Below are positions 7,512 through 15,192 of a stretch of 64,000 nt of DNA, in pieces. Position numbers and translations under genes: made by a program. Source of the DNA: Synechococcus sp. NB0720_010 (GTDB lineage Bacteria; Cyanobacteriota; Cyanobacteriia; PCC-6307; Cyanobiaceae); contig NZ_CP090898.1 in NCBI RefSeq assembly GCF_023078835.1, forward strand, positions 994,045 through 1,058,044. Direction: 5' to 3'. The notes under the pieces are model-generated. The model did not search any database. It saw only the letters and a list, made by a program, of their open reading frames with translations, and was not told the DNA's origin. The first letter of the stretch is position 1, and every line of letters begins with the position of its first letter.

Positions 7512-9036
7512 GTCCCGCGGATCTTTAAAACTTCAACAGAAACGTGACCAGGGCATCGTCTTGCCCCTGGTTTTAGTGGTGTCTCTCCTGATTAGCGCCG
7601 GCCTCATGGCCCTCGCCGCCCGCGCCTGGCTCGGCCTGAGTGGCTCCATTCGCCAAAGCCAAGCCAGACAAGCCCGTGAAATCGCCGAGGCCGGCGTGGC
7701 CAGGCTCGTAGAGAGCATGAACCGCGAGTTCGCCTATCTACTGATCAAGGACTGGGATCCGACGAACAACATCAACCAATGGGACAACACCGTTTTCACC
7801 TCCTCCATTTGCCCCGGCTCCAACAGCAACCCCGCTGAGTTAGTCAGAACGGCGGCCTTGAGCGATCCCCAGGGTCGCTACACGCTGGAGTCCTACAGCT
7901 TCAAAGGCAGCCCCTTCTATGGAGGCAAGGCCTCCATCCGAATGCGCGGCGAACGCCTGCACAGCAACGGACAAATCGGTGCGACCGCCGTGGTCGAGCA
8001 AACGATGGAGGTCAAGCCCAAGGACTGCACCAACTCCTTTGGAGAAGACACAGCCACCAGCGGCTTCCCAGGTCTACTGGCCTCCCACATTGATCTGGGC
8101 AACAACGAGATCAAGGGATCCCTCAGCGCCAACGTGCTCTGCCTGGCCTGCCCGCCTCAAACCAATTTCGAGAGCCTCAGCCAAGACGAGAAAGAGGGCC
8201 TGATTGGCGGCAATAGCAATGACGGCAAACGCCAGGTGGACGGAGAGGTCTTTATCGGTCCCATCGATCTCCCACCGGTCCCGCCCATGCCAGCCGGTCT
8301 CGCGAGCAAGCCACCAGCCCTGATCGATCAAGCCACGAGCATCACCGGTGGGGAGCTGCCGACGGATCCAGACCTTAAAAACAGCTGTCTCGTCAGCGAA
8401 AGCGGAGGCCACAAAACCACCTCCTGCCTGATCTCACGCATTGATCTGAGCGGCGGCGGCAACGGCAAAAGCAGCTCCACCCTCTCGATCGACACCACCA
8501 ACGGCTCGGTTCGCCTCTACGTCACCTCAGCGGGATCACTCTCCAGCCCCAGCGTCGACTTCTCAGGACAGGCGGGGATCAAACACACCCAAATCGACCA
8601 GGACTCAGGAGCCGTTGTCCCTGGGCTTGCCGCCGACCTTGGCCTCTTCGGCAATCCCGTGGACGGAGATAGCAGCAATGACCAGCTGGTGAACCTGGCC
8701 GGCGGATCGCAGGTCACTGGGCTCTGGGCCTATTTCCCCGATGGAACCGTTGGCATCAAGGGGGGAAACAACAACGATCCGGAATACTGCGACGCGATCA
8801 CTGGCGAATGCTTCGGAGGCGAAATCCTCGGCGCGGTCTGGGCCAAATCCTGGGGCGGAACCAAGGACCTCAAGGGAGCCGGCTCCAGCTCTGGGGTCGC
8901 CGAACTGGTGGTGCCCTCAGACATGGGCACGCAACTCTTCAACCGCTATGGCCCCAGCTATGCCCTGGGGATCCGCGATTACGTCGCCCTAGGGGTCACC
9001 CACTGGAGCAGCTTCACTCAGTCTCAGCGAGACTAG
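7501..9036 (+). CDS. PilX-like pilus assembly protein
   Basis: A 511-aa protein, GTG start, overlapping the preceding pilin. The N-terminus has a prepilin-like leader ending DQG, followed by IVLPLVLVVSLLISAGLMALAA, a hydrophobic segment without the +5 Glu, as in PilX-type minor pilins. RQSQARQAREIAEAGVARLVESMN resembles the amphipathic helix after the PilX anchor. The remaining 430 residues are rich in Gly, Ser and Asn and contain several Cys. This is much longer than canonical PilX (about 200 aa), so it may carry an adhesive or structural ectodomain. Confidence 0.75.
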   Translation: MVVRSRGSLKLQQKRDQGIVLPLVLVVSLLISAGLMALAARAWLGLSGSIRQSQARQAREIAEAGVARLVESMNREFAYLLIKDWDPTNNINQWDNTVFTSSICPGSNSNPAELVRTAALSDPQGRYTLESYSFKGSPFYGGKASIRMRGERLHSNGQIGATAVVEQTMEVKPKDCTNSFGEDTATSGFPGLLASHIDLGNNEIKGSLSANVLCLACPPQTNFESLSQDEKEGLIGGNSNDGKRQVDGEVFIGPIDLPPVPPMPAGLASKPPALIDQATSITGGELPTDPDLKNSCLVSESGGHKTTSCLISRIDLSGGGNGKSSSTLSIDTTNGSVRLYVTSAGSLSSPSVDFSGQAGIKHTQIDQDSGAVVPGLAADLGLFGNPVDGDSSNDQLVNLAGGSQVTGLWAYFPDGTVGIKGGNNNDPEYCDAITGECFGGEILGAVWAKSWGGTKDLKGAGSSSGVAELVVPSDMGTQLFNRYGPSYALGIRDYVALGVTHWSSFTQSQRD

Positions 9037-9061
9037 ACTGAGACAAGAGCGGGATTGGCTC

Positions 9062-9781
9062 ATGGTCGTCAGCACCTCAGGCCGGCACGACGTCAGTCCT
9101 CATCAGCTCGCCCGCTGGGGCCTTTGGCACCAGGTGCAGCGAGAGGAATGCATCGACCACCTCCTCGATGAGATCGAGCAACCCGACGCCAGCCAACTCA
9201 AGGTCCTGCAGGAGCAATGGCTCCAGGCCCATGAACTCCCCAACCAGCAGGCCCTACAAGGCTGGCTCCACCAACAGGATCTTGACCAAGCGGATTGGAC
9301 GGAGTTGATCACCCGGCCCTGGCGCTGGCAGCAGTGGTGCCACGGGCATTTCAAAGACCAGCTCAGCACCTATTACCTGAAGCGCAAACCGCTGCTGGAT
9401 CGGGTGAGCTATTCGCTACTGCGGGTGAAAGACAAGGCACTGGCGACAGAGCTTTACCTCCGCATTAAGGAAGGGGAAGCCACCTTTGAGCAGGTGGCCT
9501 CGGAGTATTCAGCCGGCCCGGAGCGCAACAGCGGCGGACAACTCGGCCCGGTCGCCATTCAGCAACCCCATCCGGTCCTCGCCCGGCTGCTGCAGGTCAG
9601 CAGCCCCGGCCAGCTCTGGCCCCCCAAGCAACTGGAGAACTGGTGGATTGTGGTGCGACTCAACCAGCTCCACACCACTGAGCTCGATGCCAATACCGCG
9701 CAACAACTCGCCCTGGAGTTAGGCGAACAGCATCTCGAGCAGATCTTGGAACTTTCTAAAACAACAACAACCAACGGCTAA
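9062..9781 (+). CDS. Parvulin-like peptidyl-prolyl isomerase in T1SS operon
   Basis: A 239-aa protein. The N-terminal half is a helical SurA-like arm. Residues about 115-210 form a parvulin-type rotamase domain: YSLLRVKDKALATELYLRIKEG, FEQVASEYSAGPERNSGGQLGPV and WWIVVRLNQL. No signal peptide is seen, so it acts in the cytoplasm or associates with the transporter. It sits 20 bases upstream of the ABC transporter gene in the same orientation. A folding role for secreted repeat proteins follows from this context only. Confidence 0.82.
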   Translation: MVVSTSGRHDVSPHQLARWGLWHQVQREECIDHLLDEIEQPDASQLKVLQEQWLQAHELPNQQALQGWLHQQDLDQADWTELITRPWRWQQWCHGHFKDQLSTYYLKRKPLLDRVSYSLLRVKDKALATELYLRIKEGEATFEQVASEYSAGPERNSGGQLGPVAIQQPHPVLARLLQVSSPGQLWPPKQLENWWIVVRLNQLHTTELDANTAQQLALELGEQHLEQILELSKTTTTNG

Positions 9782-9801
9782 AGCCTCCATACCTTGGAGG
9801 G

Positions 9802-12756
9802 ATGGTCGACGCCCCTCCTCGACGGCTCTTTGAAGGCTGGGGCCCGCTCGCGAGCCTGCCGCCAGCGGTGCAGGAGCAACTGCAGTCCCAACTGCGCAGT
9901 ATCAGCCTGCAGCCTGGAGAGCAGCTCTACGACTTCGAGCATCTTCCCCCTGGGGTTCTTTATCTCCAGCAGGGGCAGATGCGCCTCTTGGGGCTGGATC
10001 AGCGCAAAGAACCCTTCACCCTGGAGCGCTACAACAGCGGTGAACTCGCGGGCGCTGAGTTACTACTCCGGGGCATCCCGGGCCAAGCCATGGCGGCCTC
10101 CACCGCCCTCCAGGCCTCGCTGCTGCCAGCGGAGCTCTTCCTGCAGCTGATTCAGCAACATCCCCAGCTACTCAACGGCTTTCGTCAACTCAGGCCCGCT
10201 GAGCTCTACGCGGTCACGGCCTCTCGCAATGACCCGCGCCTACCGGCCGCACAGGAGCTGCTGCACTGGGCCCAACGGGAATGCAGCAAGAGCCCCCAAG
10301 TGGAGCTGCTGCCGCCAGGGGAGCAACAGCTCAGCGATGCCGCAGGCCGCTGGCTGGTGAGCAGCGGCAACGTCGAGGGCGAAACCCCCGGCACCCTGCT
10401 GCAGGGCTCCGCCAAGCTCACCGTGCTGGGCCGCCTGCCGGCGCGCCTGCTCCCGGTGCCCACCCACTGGCCGCCCCAGCGCCAACAGGAGATCAGCAGC
10501 CTGGTCCCGGAAGCCGCGCCAAGTCAGCCCGCCCCGAGCCTGCAGCTCCAGCGCGAGGCCCTCGAAGACTGGTACGGCCGTCTGCGCGATGACGGCACCT
10601 TCCCGCAGCACAACGGCACTGGCCCGGTCGAGGAGCCCCTGGCCTGCCTGCGCATGCTCTCGCGGCACTTCGATCTGCCCTTCCGCCGCGACGTGCTGCG
10701 GCGGGTCCTGAATGACCAGCTGCAGCGGGCAGGAAACGCTGGGCTGGGACTGCAGCAACTGGCGGCCATCTGCGATCTACTCGGGCTGCGCTGCACCCCT
10801 CTGCAACCGTCGGCCACGCAACTGCTGGAGCGCCTGCCGCTACCGGCCCTCTGCGTCCTCAATGGCCATCCCGTCGTCTTCTGGGAGCAGAAGAGCATCC
10901 AACTGCTGGTGGGCGATCCCCTGCGCGGTCAGCAGTGGGTCCCCTGCGAAGAGCTCCTGCGCCAAAGCCAGGGGGAAGCGCTTCCGCTGCTCTATTTGGA
11001 GGCCAACGCCAGCACCCCCAAGGCCCGCTTTGGTCTGAGCTGGTTTATCCCGGCCATCCGCAAGCACCGCAGCAGCCTGATCCAGGTGGTGGTAGCGAGC
11101 TTCTTTGTTCAGCTGCTGGGGCTTTTTAACCCGCTGCTAATTCAGCAGATCATCGACGCGGTGATCAGCCAGGGCAACTTCGCCAGCCTGAATGTTCTGG
11201 GCACCCTGCTGGTGGCCATGGCCCTGGCCCAGGCCTTGATGGGGGCCCTGCGCACCTACCTCTTCTCCGACACCACCAACCGGATCGACATCTCGCTTGG
11301 GGCGACGATTATTCACCACCTGCTGCGGCTACCGCTGGGCTATTTCGCCAAGCGCCCCGTCGGTGAAGTCAGCAGCCGGATCTCGGAGCTGGAGAAGATT
11401 CGCCGCTTCCTCACCGGCACCGCCCTAACGGTTCTGCTCGATGCGGTCTTCTCGGTGATCTACATCGGCGTGATGCTGCTCTATTCGGTGCAGTTGACCT
11501 TCTGGGCTCTCGCCGTCCTGCCCCTCTTTGTCGCCCTCACCATGGGTGTGGCGCCTGTGATTCGGCGGCAACTGCGCCAGCAGGCCGAGGCCAATGCTCG
11601 GGTGCAGAGCCATCTGGTGGAGACCCTCTCCGGCATGGAGACCGTCAAAGGCCAAGGCATGGAGCTGCCTAGCGAGTGGCGCTGGGAGCAGCTCTATGGC
11701 GGGCAGATCCAGGCGGGCTTCCGCAACACCGTCACCAGCACCGCGGCCGGCTCCGCCAGCCAGTTCCTCGAGCAGATCTCAGGCCTGCTGGTGATCTGGA
11801 TGGGGGCCAGCCTGGTGCTCAAGGGGCAGCTGACCCTGGGGCAACTGATCGCCTTCCGCATCCTCTCGGGCTACGTCACCAGCCCCCTGCTGCGACTGGC
11901 CAGCCTCTGGCAGAACTTCCAGGAAACGGCTCTCTCACTGGAGCGGTTGTCCGACATCGTCGACCACCGCGAGGAGATCGAGATCGCCGGCGAAAACTTG
12001 CCGCCGCTTCCCCCGATCCAAGGCGCCATCACCTACGAGGGCGTCAACTTCCGCTTCGCCAGCAGCGGGCCCCTGCAACTGCTGAACGTCAGCTTTGAGA
12101 TCAAAGCCGGGGAGTTTGTCGGCATCGTCGGCAGCAGTGGCTCGGGCAAGAGCACTCTGTTGAAACTGCTGACCCGGCTCTTTGATCCCCTCGAGGGAAC
12201 CATCCGCGTCGACGGCTACGACATCTCCAAGGTGGACCTCTACTCCCTGCGCTCCCAGATCGGTGTGGTGCCGCAGGACAGCCTGCTCTTTGACGGCACC
12301 GTGCAGGCCAACATCGCTCTGACCCGGCCGGAGGCGAGCTTCGAGGAGATCTGTGGTGCCGCCCAGGTGGCCTGCGCCCACGACTTCATCCAGGCCCTGC
12401 CGGCCGGCTACAGCAGCTCAGTTGGGGAGCGGGGTGCGGCCCTCTCCGGCGGTCAGCGCCAACGGATGGCCATTGCCCGAATGGTGCTCAAACGCCCGCG
12501 GCTGCTGGTGATGGATGAGGCCACCAGCGCCCTGGATGTCGATACCGAACGTCAGGTCACACGCAACCTCGCGGAGGTCTACCGCGGCAGCACTGTGCTG
12601 TTCATCACCCATCGTCTCGGCAGCCTGCGCCATGCCGACCGGATCCTGGTGATGCACCAAGGGGCCCTGGTGGAGCAGGGCACCCACAGCGAGCTCATGG
12701 CGCTGGCGGGTCGCTACGCCACGTTGTACCAACAACAGGAGGCCGGACTGGAATGA
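9802..12756 (+). CDS. Type I secretion ABC transporter (HlyB-like) with N-terminal cNMP-binding-like and degenerate C39 domains
   Basis: A 984-aa fused exporter. Residues about 1-130 resemble a Crp-type cyclic-nucleotide-binding fold. About 250-400 form a C39-like domain; the place of the catalytic Cys (DCGxAC in peptidases) reads EEPLAC, so it should not cleave and is probably a substrate-binding CLD as in HlyB. A membrane domain of about six helices follows (430-700). The ATPase has Walker A GSSGSGKST (about 777-785), signature LSGGQRQR (about 881), Walker B LLVMDEATSALD and H-loop ITHRL. It would export RTX-type proteins in one step with HlyD and TolC. It overlaps hlyD by ATGA. Confidence 0.94.
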   Translation: MVDAPPRRLFEGWGPLASLPPAVQEQLQSQLRSISLQPGEQLYDFEHLPPGVLYLQQGQMRLLGLDQRKEPFTLERYNSGELAGAELLLRGIPGQAMAASTALQASLLPAELFLQLIQQHPQLLNGFRQLRPAELYAVTASRNDPRLPAAQELLHWAQRECSKSPQVELLPPGEQQLSDAAGRWLVSSGNVEGETPGTLLQGSAKLTVLGRLPARLLPVPTHWPPQRQQEISSLVPEAAPSQPAPSLQLQREALEDWYGRLRDDGTFPQHNGTGPVEEPLACLRMLSRHFDLPFRRDVLRRVLNDQLQRAGNAGLGLQQLAAICDLLGLRCTPLQPSATQLLERLPLPALCVLNGHPVVFWEQKSIQLLVGDPLRGQQWVPCEELLRQSQGEALPLLYLEANASTPKARFGLSWFIPAIRKHRSSLIQVVVASFFVQLLGLFNPLLIQQIIDAVISQGNFASLNVLGTLLVAMALAQALMGALRTYLFSDTTNRIDISLGATIIHHLLRLPLGYFAKRPVGEVSSRISELEKIRRFLTGTALTVLLDAVFSVIYIGVMLLYSVQLTFWALAVLPLFVALTMGVAPVIRRQLRQQAEANARVQSHLVETLSGMETVKGQGMELPSEWRWEQLYGGQIQAGFRNTVTSTAAGSASQFLEQISGLLVIWMGASLVLKGQLTLGQLIAFRILSGYVTSPLLRLASLWQNFQETALSLERLSDIVDHREEIEIAGENLPPLPPIQGAITYEGVNFRFASSGPLQLLNVSFEIKAGEFVGIVGSSGSGKSTLLKLLTRLFDPLEGTIRVDGYDISKVDLYSLRSQIGVVPQDSLLFDGTVQANIALTRPEASFEEICGAAQVACAHDFIQALPAGYSSSVGERGAALSGGQRQRMAIARMVLKRPRLLVMDEATSALDVDTERQVTRNLAEVYRGSTVLFITHRLGSLRHADRILVMHQGALVEQGTHSELMALAGRYATLYQQQEAGLE

Positions 12757-13916
12757 GCGCCCCAGACGACCAATCCCTCGCCCCCCAATCAGGGGGGTCG
12801 ATCACTCCGCTGGAGCACCAAGAGGTCCGCTACCGGGCTGCCCCCACCTGGGCCCGGGCCCTGCTCTGGGCGATGGTCGGCAGCGTGGGCTTCGGGATCG
12901 TCTACGCCTGCATCGCCCGGATCGATGAGGTCGTCACGGCCACGGGCGAATTGCAAGCTCTCGGCGCGGAACGGCCGATCAAAGCCCCTGCGCCTGGAGT
13001 CGTCAGCGCCATCCCGGTGAAGGAGGGCCAGATGGTGGAGAAGGACCAGGTGGTGCTTCAGTTCGATCCAGAGGTGAACGACCAGCGACTGCGCTCCCTA
13101 GAAGAGCAGGAACGGCTGGAGCAGCGCCGGCTGAGCGAGCAAAGCCTGGCCTTCAAAGCCCGCGAAGACAGCCTGGCCTCCAAGGTCACCAGCCTGAAGG
13201 CCACGGCCGCGACCGAGCGTGAGATCCTCAAACGCGTCGCCCCCCTGGCCGAGCAGGGCGGCATCCAAATCGTGCAGTTCCTGCAGCAGAAAAACCGCCT
13301 GCAGGAACTGCAGTCGGAGATCGCCCAAACCGAGGCCAATCGCCGCGAGGTGCAATCCGAAGCCCTCAAGGCCAAACAGGAAAGCCTCAAGGAACTGGCG
13401 AACATCGAGCGTCAACTCACCGAGACCCGCAAGGCCAGCGAGTACGAGTCCCTGCGCTCTCCCCTGAAGGGACGGGTCTTTGATCTAGTGCCCGCCAGCC
13501 CGGGCTACGCCGCCGCCAGCGGCGAGACCCTACTGAAGGTCGTCCCCGATGGAGCGGTGGAGGCCAAGGTCTTTTTGACCAACGCAGACGTGGGCTTCGT
13601 CAAACCCGACATGAACGCTCAAGTTCGGGTGGATGCCTACCCCTTCACGCAGTTCGGTGACATCCCAGGGGTACTCAAGTCCATTGGCCAGGAGGTCCTG
13701 CCCGCCGATGAGCAGCACCCGCAGCCGCGCTTCCCGGCCCTGGTGGTGCTGAAGCAGCAGTACCTCGAGCGCAATGGCAAGCGCTACAACGTCCGTCCTG
13801 GCCAGAGCGTCTCGGTGAACTTGATCGTGCGCGACAAACCCGTGATCAGCCTGCTGACCGATGCGGTGGAGAAGGCCTGGGATGCCCTGCGCGGGATCAA
13901 GTCCGATCAGAACTGA
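12753..13916 (+). CDS. Type I secretion periplasmic adaptor (HlyD family)
   Basis: A 387-aa membrane fusion protein. A cytoplasmic tail (1-33) leads to one transmembrane helix (about 36-56), the first lipoyl half (ERPIKAPAPGVVSAIPVKEGQMVEKDQVVLQF region), a long coiled coil (about 108-228) and the second half with the beta-barrel, including the family motif SPLKGRVFDL. It bridges the ABC exporter to the outer-membrane channel. The ATG overlaps the exporter's stop (ATGA). No TolC gene is present in the window. Its stop is three bases from the end of the convergent luxR-type gene. Confidence 0.93.
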   Translation: MSAPDDQSLAPQSGGSITPLEHQEVRYRAAPTWARALLWAMVGSVGFGIVYACIARIDEVVTATGELQALGAERPIKAPAPGVVSAIPVKEGQMVEKDQVVLQFDPEVNDQRLRSLEEQERLEQRRLSEQSLAFKAREDSLASKVTSLKATAATEREILKRVAPLAEQGGIQIVQFLQQKNRLQELQSEIAQTEANRREVQSEALKAKQESLKELANIERQLTETRKASEYESLRSPLKGRVFDLVPASPGYAAASGETLLKVVPDGAVEAKVFLTNADVGFVKPDMNAQVRVDAYPFTQFGDIPGVLKSIGQEVLPADEQHPQPRFPALVVLKQQYLERNGKRYNVRPGQSVSVNLIVRDKPVISLLTDAVEKAWDALRGIKSDQN

Positions 13917-13919
13917 GTC

Positions 13920-14498
13920 CTAGGCCACCGCCAGGGCCAACTCCGTGCGGTTGCTGACATTCAGCTTTCGGAACAGCCGGTGGACGTGGCTCTCCACAGT
14001 GCGCTGCGAGAGACAGAGCAACTGGGCAATGGCCTTATTGCTCAGGCCCTCCTTGAGCAACTCAATCACCCGCTGCTCCGCCCTGCTGATGGTCGGCCCC
14101 ACCGCCGCCACGGCCTTTTGCCGGCGCTGCTGGTGGCATTCCCTGAGCTCATGGGCCAAGAGCTGTAAGGGATGCAGGCGACGGGAGCTCCGTGCCGCAG
14201 AACCACGCAGCGAAACAGCTGGCAGCACGGACAGGCCCCGATGGGGCGGGCAAGCCTCTTCTTGGAGCACGTGCCAGAGCTCGATGGGATCGTGCGGCGG
14301 CTCCTGCTCCGGCAGCGGCAGCACCCGCAGCTTGGCCACCACCCGCGCCACTTGGCGGACGGCCTCATGCCAGCAGCCATAGGCCAGCACGTGCAGACCT
14401 TCTCGCATCAGCCGCTCTTGCACAGAGCGCCTGATCAACACATCGGGGTCGACCACAACCACCAGGTCGTGGTGAACAACCACCATGGTTCCGGGCAT
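13920..14498 (-). CDS. LuxR-family DNA-binding response regulator with degenerate receiver
   Basis: A 192-aa protein. The C-terminal 60 residues are a clear LuxR/GerE helix-turn-helix: PTISRAEQRVIELLKEG, LSNKAIAQLLCLSQRTVESH, VHRLFRKLNVSNRTELALA. The N-terminal part begins VVVVDPDVLIRRSVQERLM, like the first strand and helix of a receiver domain, but the usual phospho-acceptor strand and conserved Lys are not recognisable. Activation by phosphorylation is therefore doubtful. It faces the T1SS operon and is the only transcription factor in the exoprotein island. A second ATG lies at 14486. Confidence 0.85.
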   Translation of the reverse strand: MPGTMVVVHHDLVVVVDPDVLIRRSVQERLMREGLHVLAYGCWHEAVRQVARVVAKLRVLPLPEQEPPHDPIELWHVLQEEACPPHRGLSVLPAVSLRGSAARSSRRLHPLQLLAHELRECHQQRRQKAVAAVGPTISRAEQRVIELLKEGLSNKAIAQLLCLSQRTVESHVHRLFRKLNVSNRTELALAVA

Positions 14499-14737
14499 TC
14501 AGCTTGGAAGAAAGGACAGAGTTCCCAAGTCCTCGCGGCTACCCAAGGGCAACGCCCAAACCGCTGAGTTTCTTTATTCAACGAGGCAGGCAAAATCACT
14601 GTCAAGCCCTCTGACTAGGCACAAAGACTCAAATCCGAAGAAAACATTGAATATCCGCGGACGAGAGAAATAGGCGCAACGCAGGCAGAGACCAAAGAAC
14701 AAATGATTTCCACAGCGAAAATGAAATATGGGCATAA

Positions 14738-14837
14738 GCATCTACAGAAAAGATGCATGCGTTAGTGCTAATACAGACGCAGAGATCCGCCCAAGGTCTC
14801 TATCTGGAGCAGTGCCCCAAGCACTGCTCTTTTTTTT
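14738..14837 (+). ncRNA. Candidate small RNA with three stem-loops
   Basis: Three successive stems lie in about 100 bases. Stem 1 is GCATCT/AGATGC (14738-14756, 7-base loop). Stem 2 is AGAGATC/GGTCTCT (14781-14801, 7 pairs including one G-U). Stem 3 is GAGCAGTGC/GCACTGCTC (14807-14829), followed by eight T. No protein gene reads into this terminator from close upstream, which argues for a separate short transcript. The alternative is that it stops read-through from the T1SS operon, antisense across the luxR-type gene. It does not resemble any small RNA I know. Confidence 0.5.
14807..14837 (+). terminator. Strong intrinsic terminator
   Basis: A perfect 9-bp GC-rich stem GAGCAGTGC/GCACTGCTC with loop CCCAA is followed by TTTTTTTT. 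The T-run is on the plus strand only. Confidence 0.9.
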
Positions 14838-15021
14838 GAACGCGGTCCCGGAAGCGAGGCAGGCCATCTGGACATACACCGTCCCAGCAAGGATCAGAGC
14901 AGAGGAAGAAAGGACCGCTAGCGCTGCACAACCCCGCCAGAGTATGCGCATAAATACTCAAAAACCGCCGAAATCTAAAGAAAGCCTTGCGGAATTCCAA
15001 AGAAAGGCTTAGAAACAAAAG

Positions 15022-15053
15022 AGGTCTTGGGCAGGCGTCTTACGCCTTGACCT
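15022..15053 (+). promoter_or_regulatory. TTGGGC-loop RNA hairpin, copy A
   Basis: Outer stem AGGTC (15022-15026)/GACCT (15049-15053); 5' internal loop TTGGGC (15027-15032); inner stem AGGCGT/ACGCCT (15033-15038 with 15042-15047), loop CTT; single bulged T (15048) on the 3' side. The architecture is the same as copies B and C, but stem bases differ with pairing retained. Located about 140 bases before the 1555-aa RTX gene, on its coding strand. Confidence 0.7.
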
Positions 15054-15075
15054 GGTTCACTCAATGCAACTCAGC

Positions 15076-15113
15076 AAAAGTCTTGGGCTAGCACTATTGG
15101 TGCTATGACTTTT
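15076..15113 (+). promoter_or_regulatory. TTGGGC-loop RNA hairpin, copy B
   Basis: Outer stem AAAAGTC (15076-15082)/GACTTTT (15107-15113); 5' internal loop TTGGGC (15083-15088); inner stem TAGCAC/GTGCTA (15089-15094 with 15100-15105), loop TATTG; bulged T at 15106. Both stems differ in sequence from copy A while the TTGGGC loop and the bulged T are unchanged. It lies 22 bases downstream of copy A, so the two form a tandem. Confidence 0.7.
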
Positions 15114-15192
15114 TCTGGCTTACAGCAGCGAAAGAGCCTTAACCAACCGTGATCCGCGAATGTCTCGGGCATCAGTCCGAGGCTAGAGGGGA

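Larger units (their letters stand above)
14499..15192. other. 694-base AT-richer intergenic region before the RTX giant gene
   Basis: No convincing protein gene is seen. It is clearly richer in A and T than its flanks. It holds the luxR-type promoter side (left), the candidate small RNA with its terminator (14738-14837), a 10-bp palindrome TATGCGCATA (14943-14952) inside AGTAT/ATACT arms, a 7-bp stem AAGCCTT/AAGGCTT (14982-15010) enclosing GGAATTCC, and two tandem TTGGGC-loop hairpins (15022-15113). The remainder up to the start codon shows nothing recognisable. Confidence 0.8.

Noticed and set aside
10600-11030. Active C39 bacteriocin peptidase in the exporter
   Set aside because: The catalytic Cys position is replaced (EEPLAC), so leader cleavage is unlikely.
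14728-15012. 94-aa plus-strand open frame
   Set aside because: It runs through the three stem-loops and terminator; composition and codons are not protein-like.
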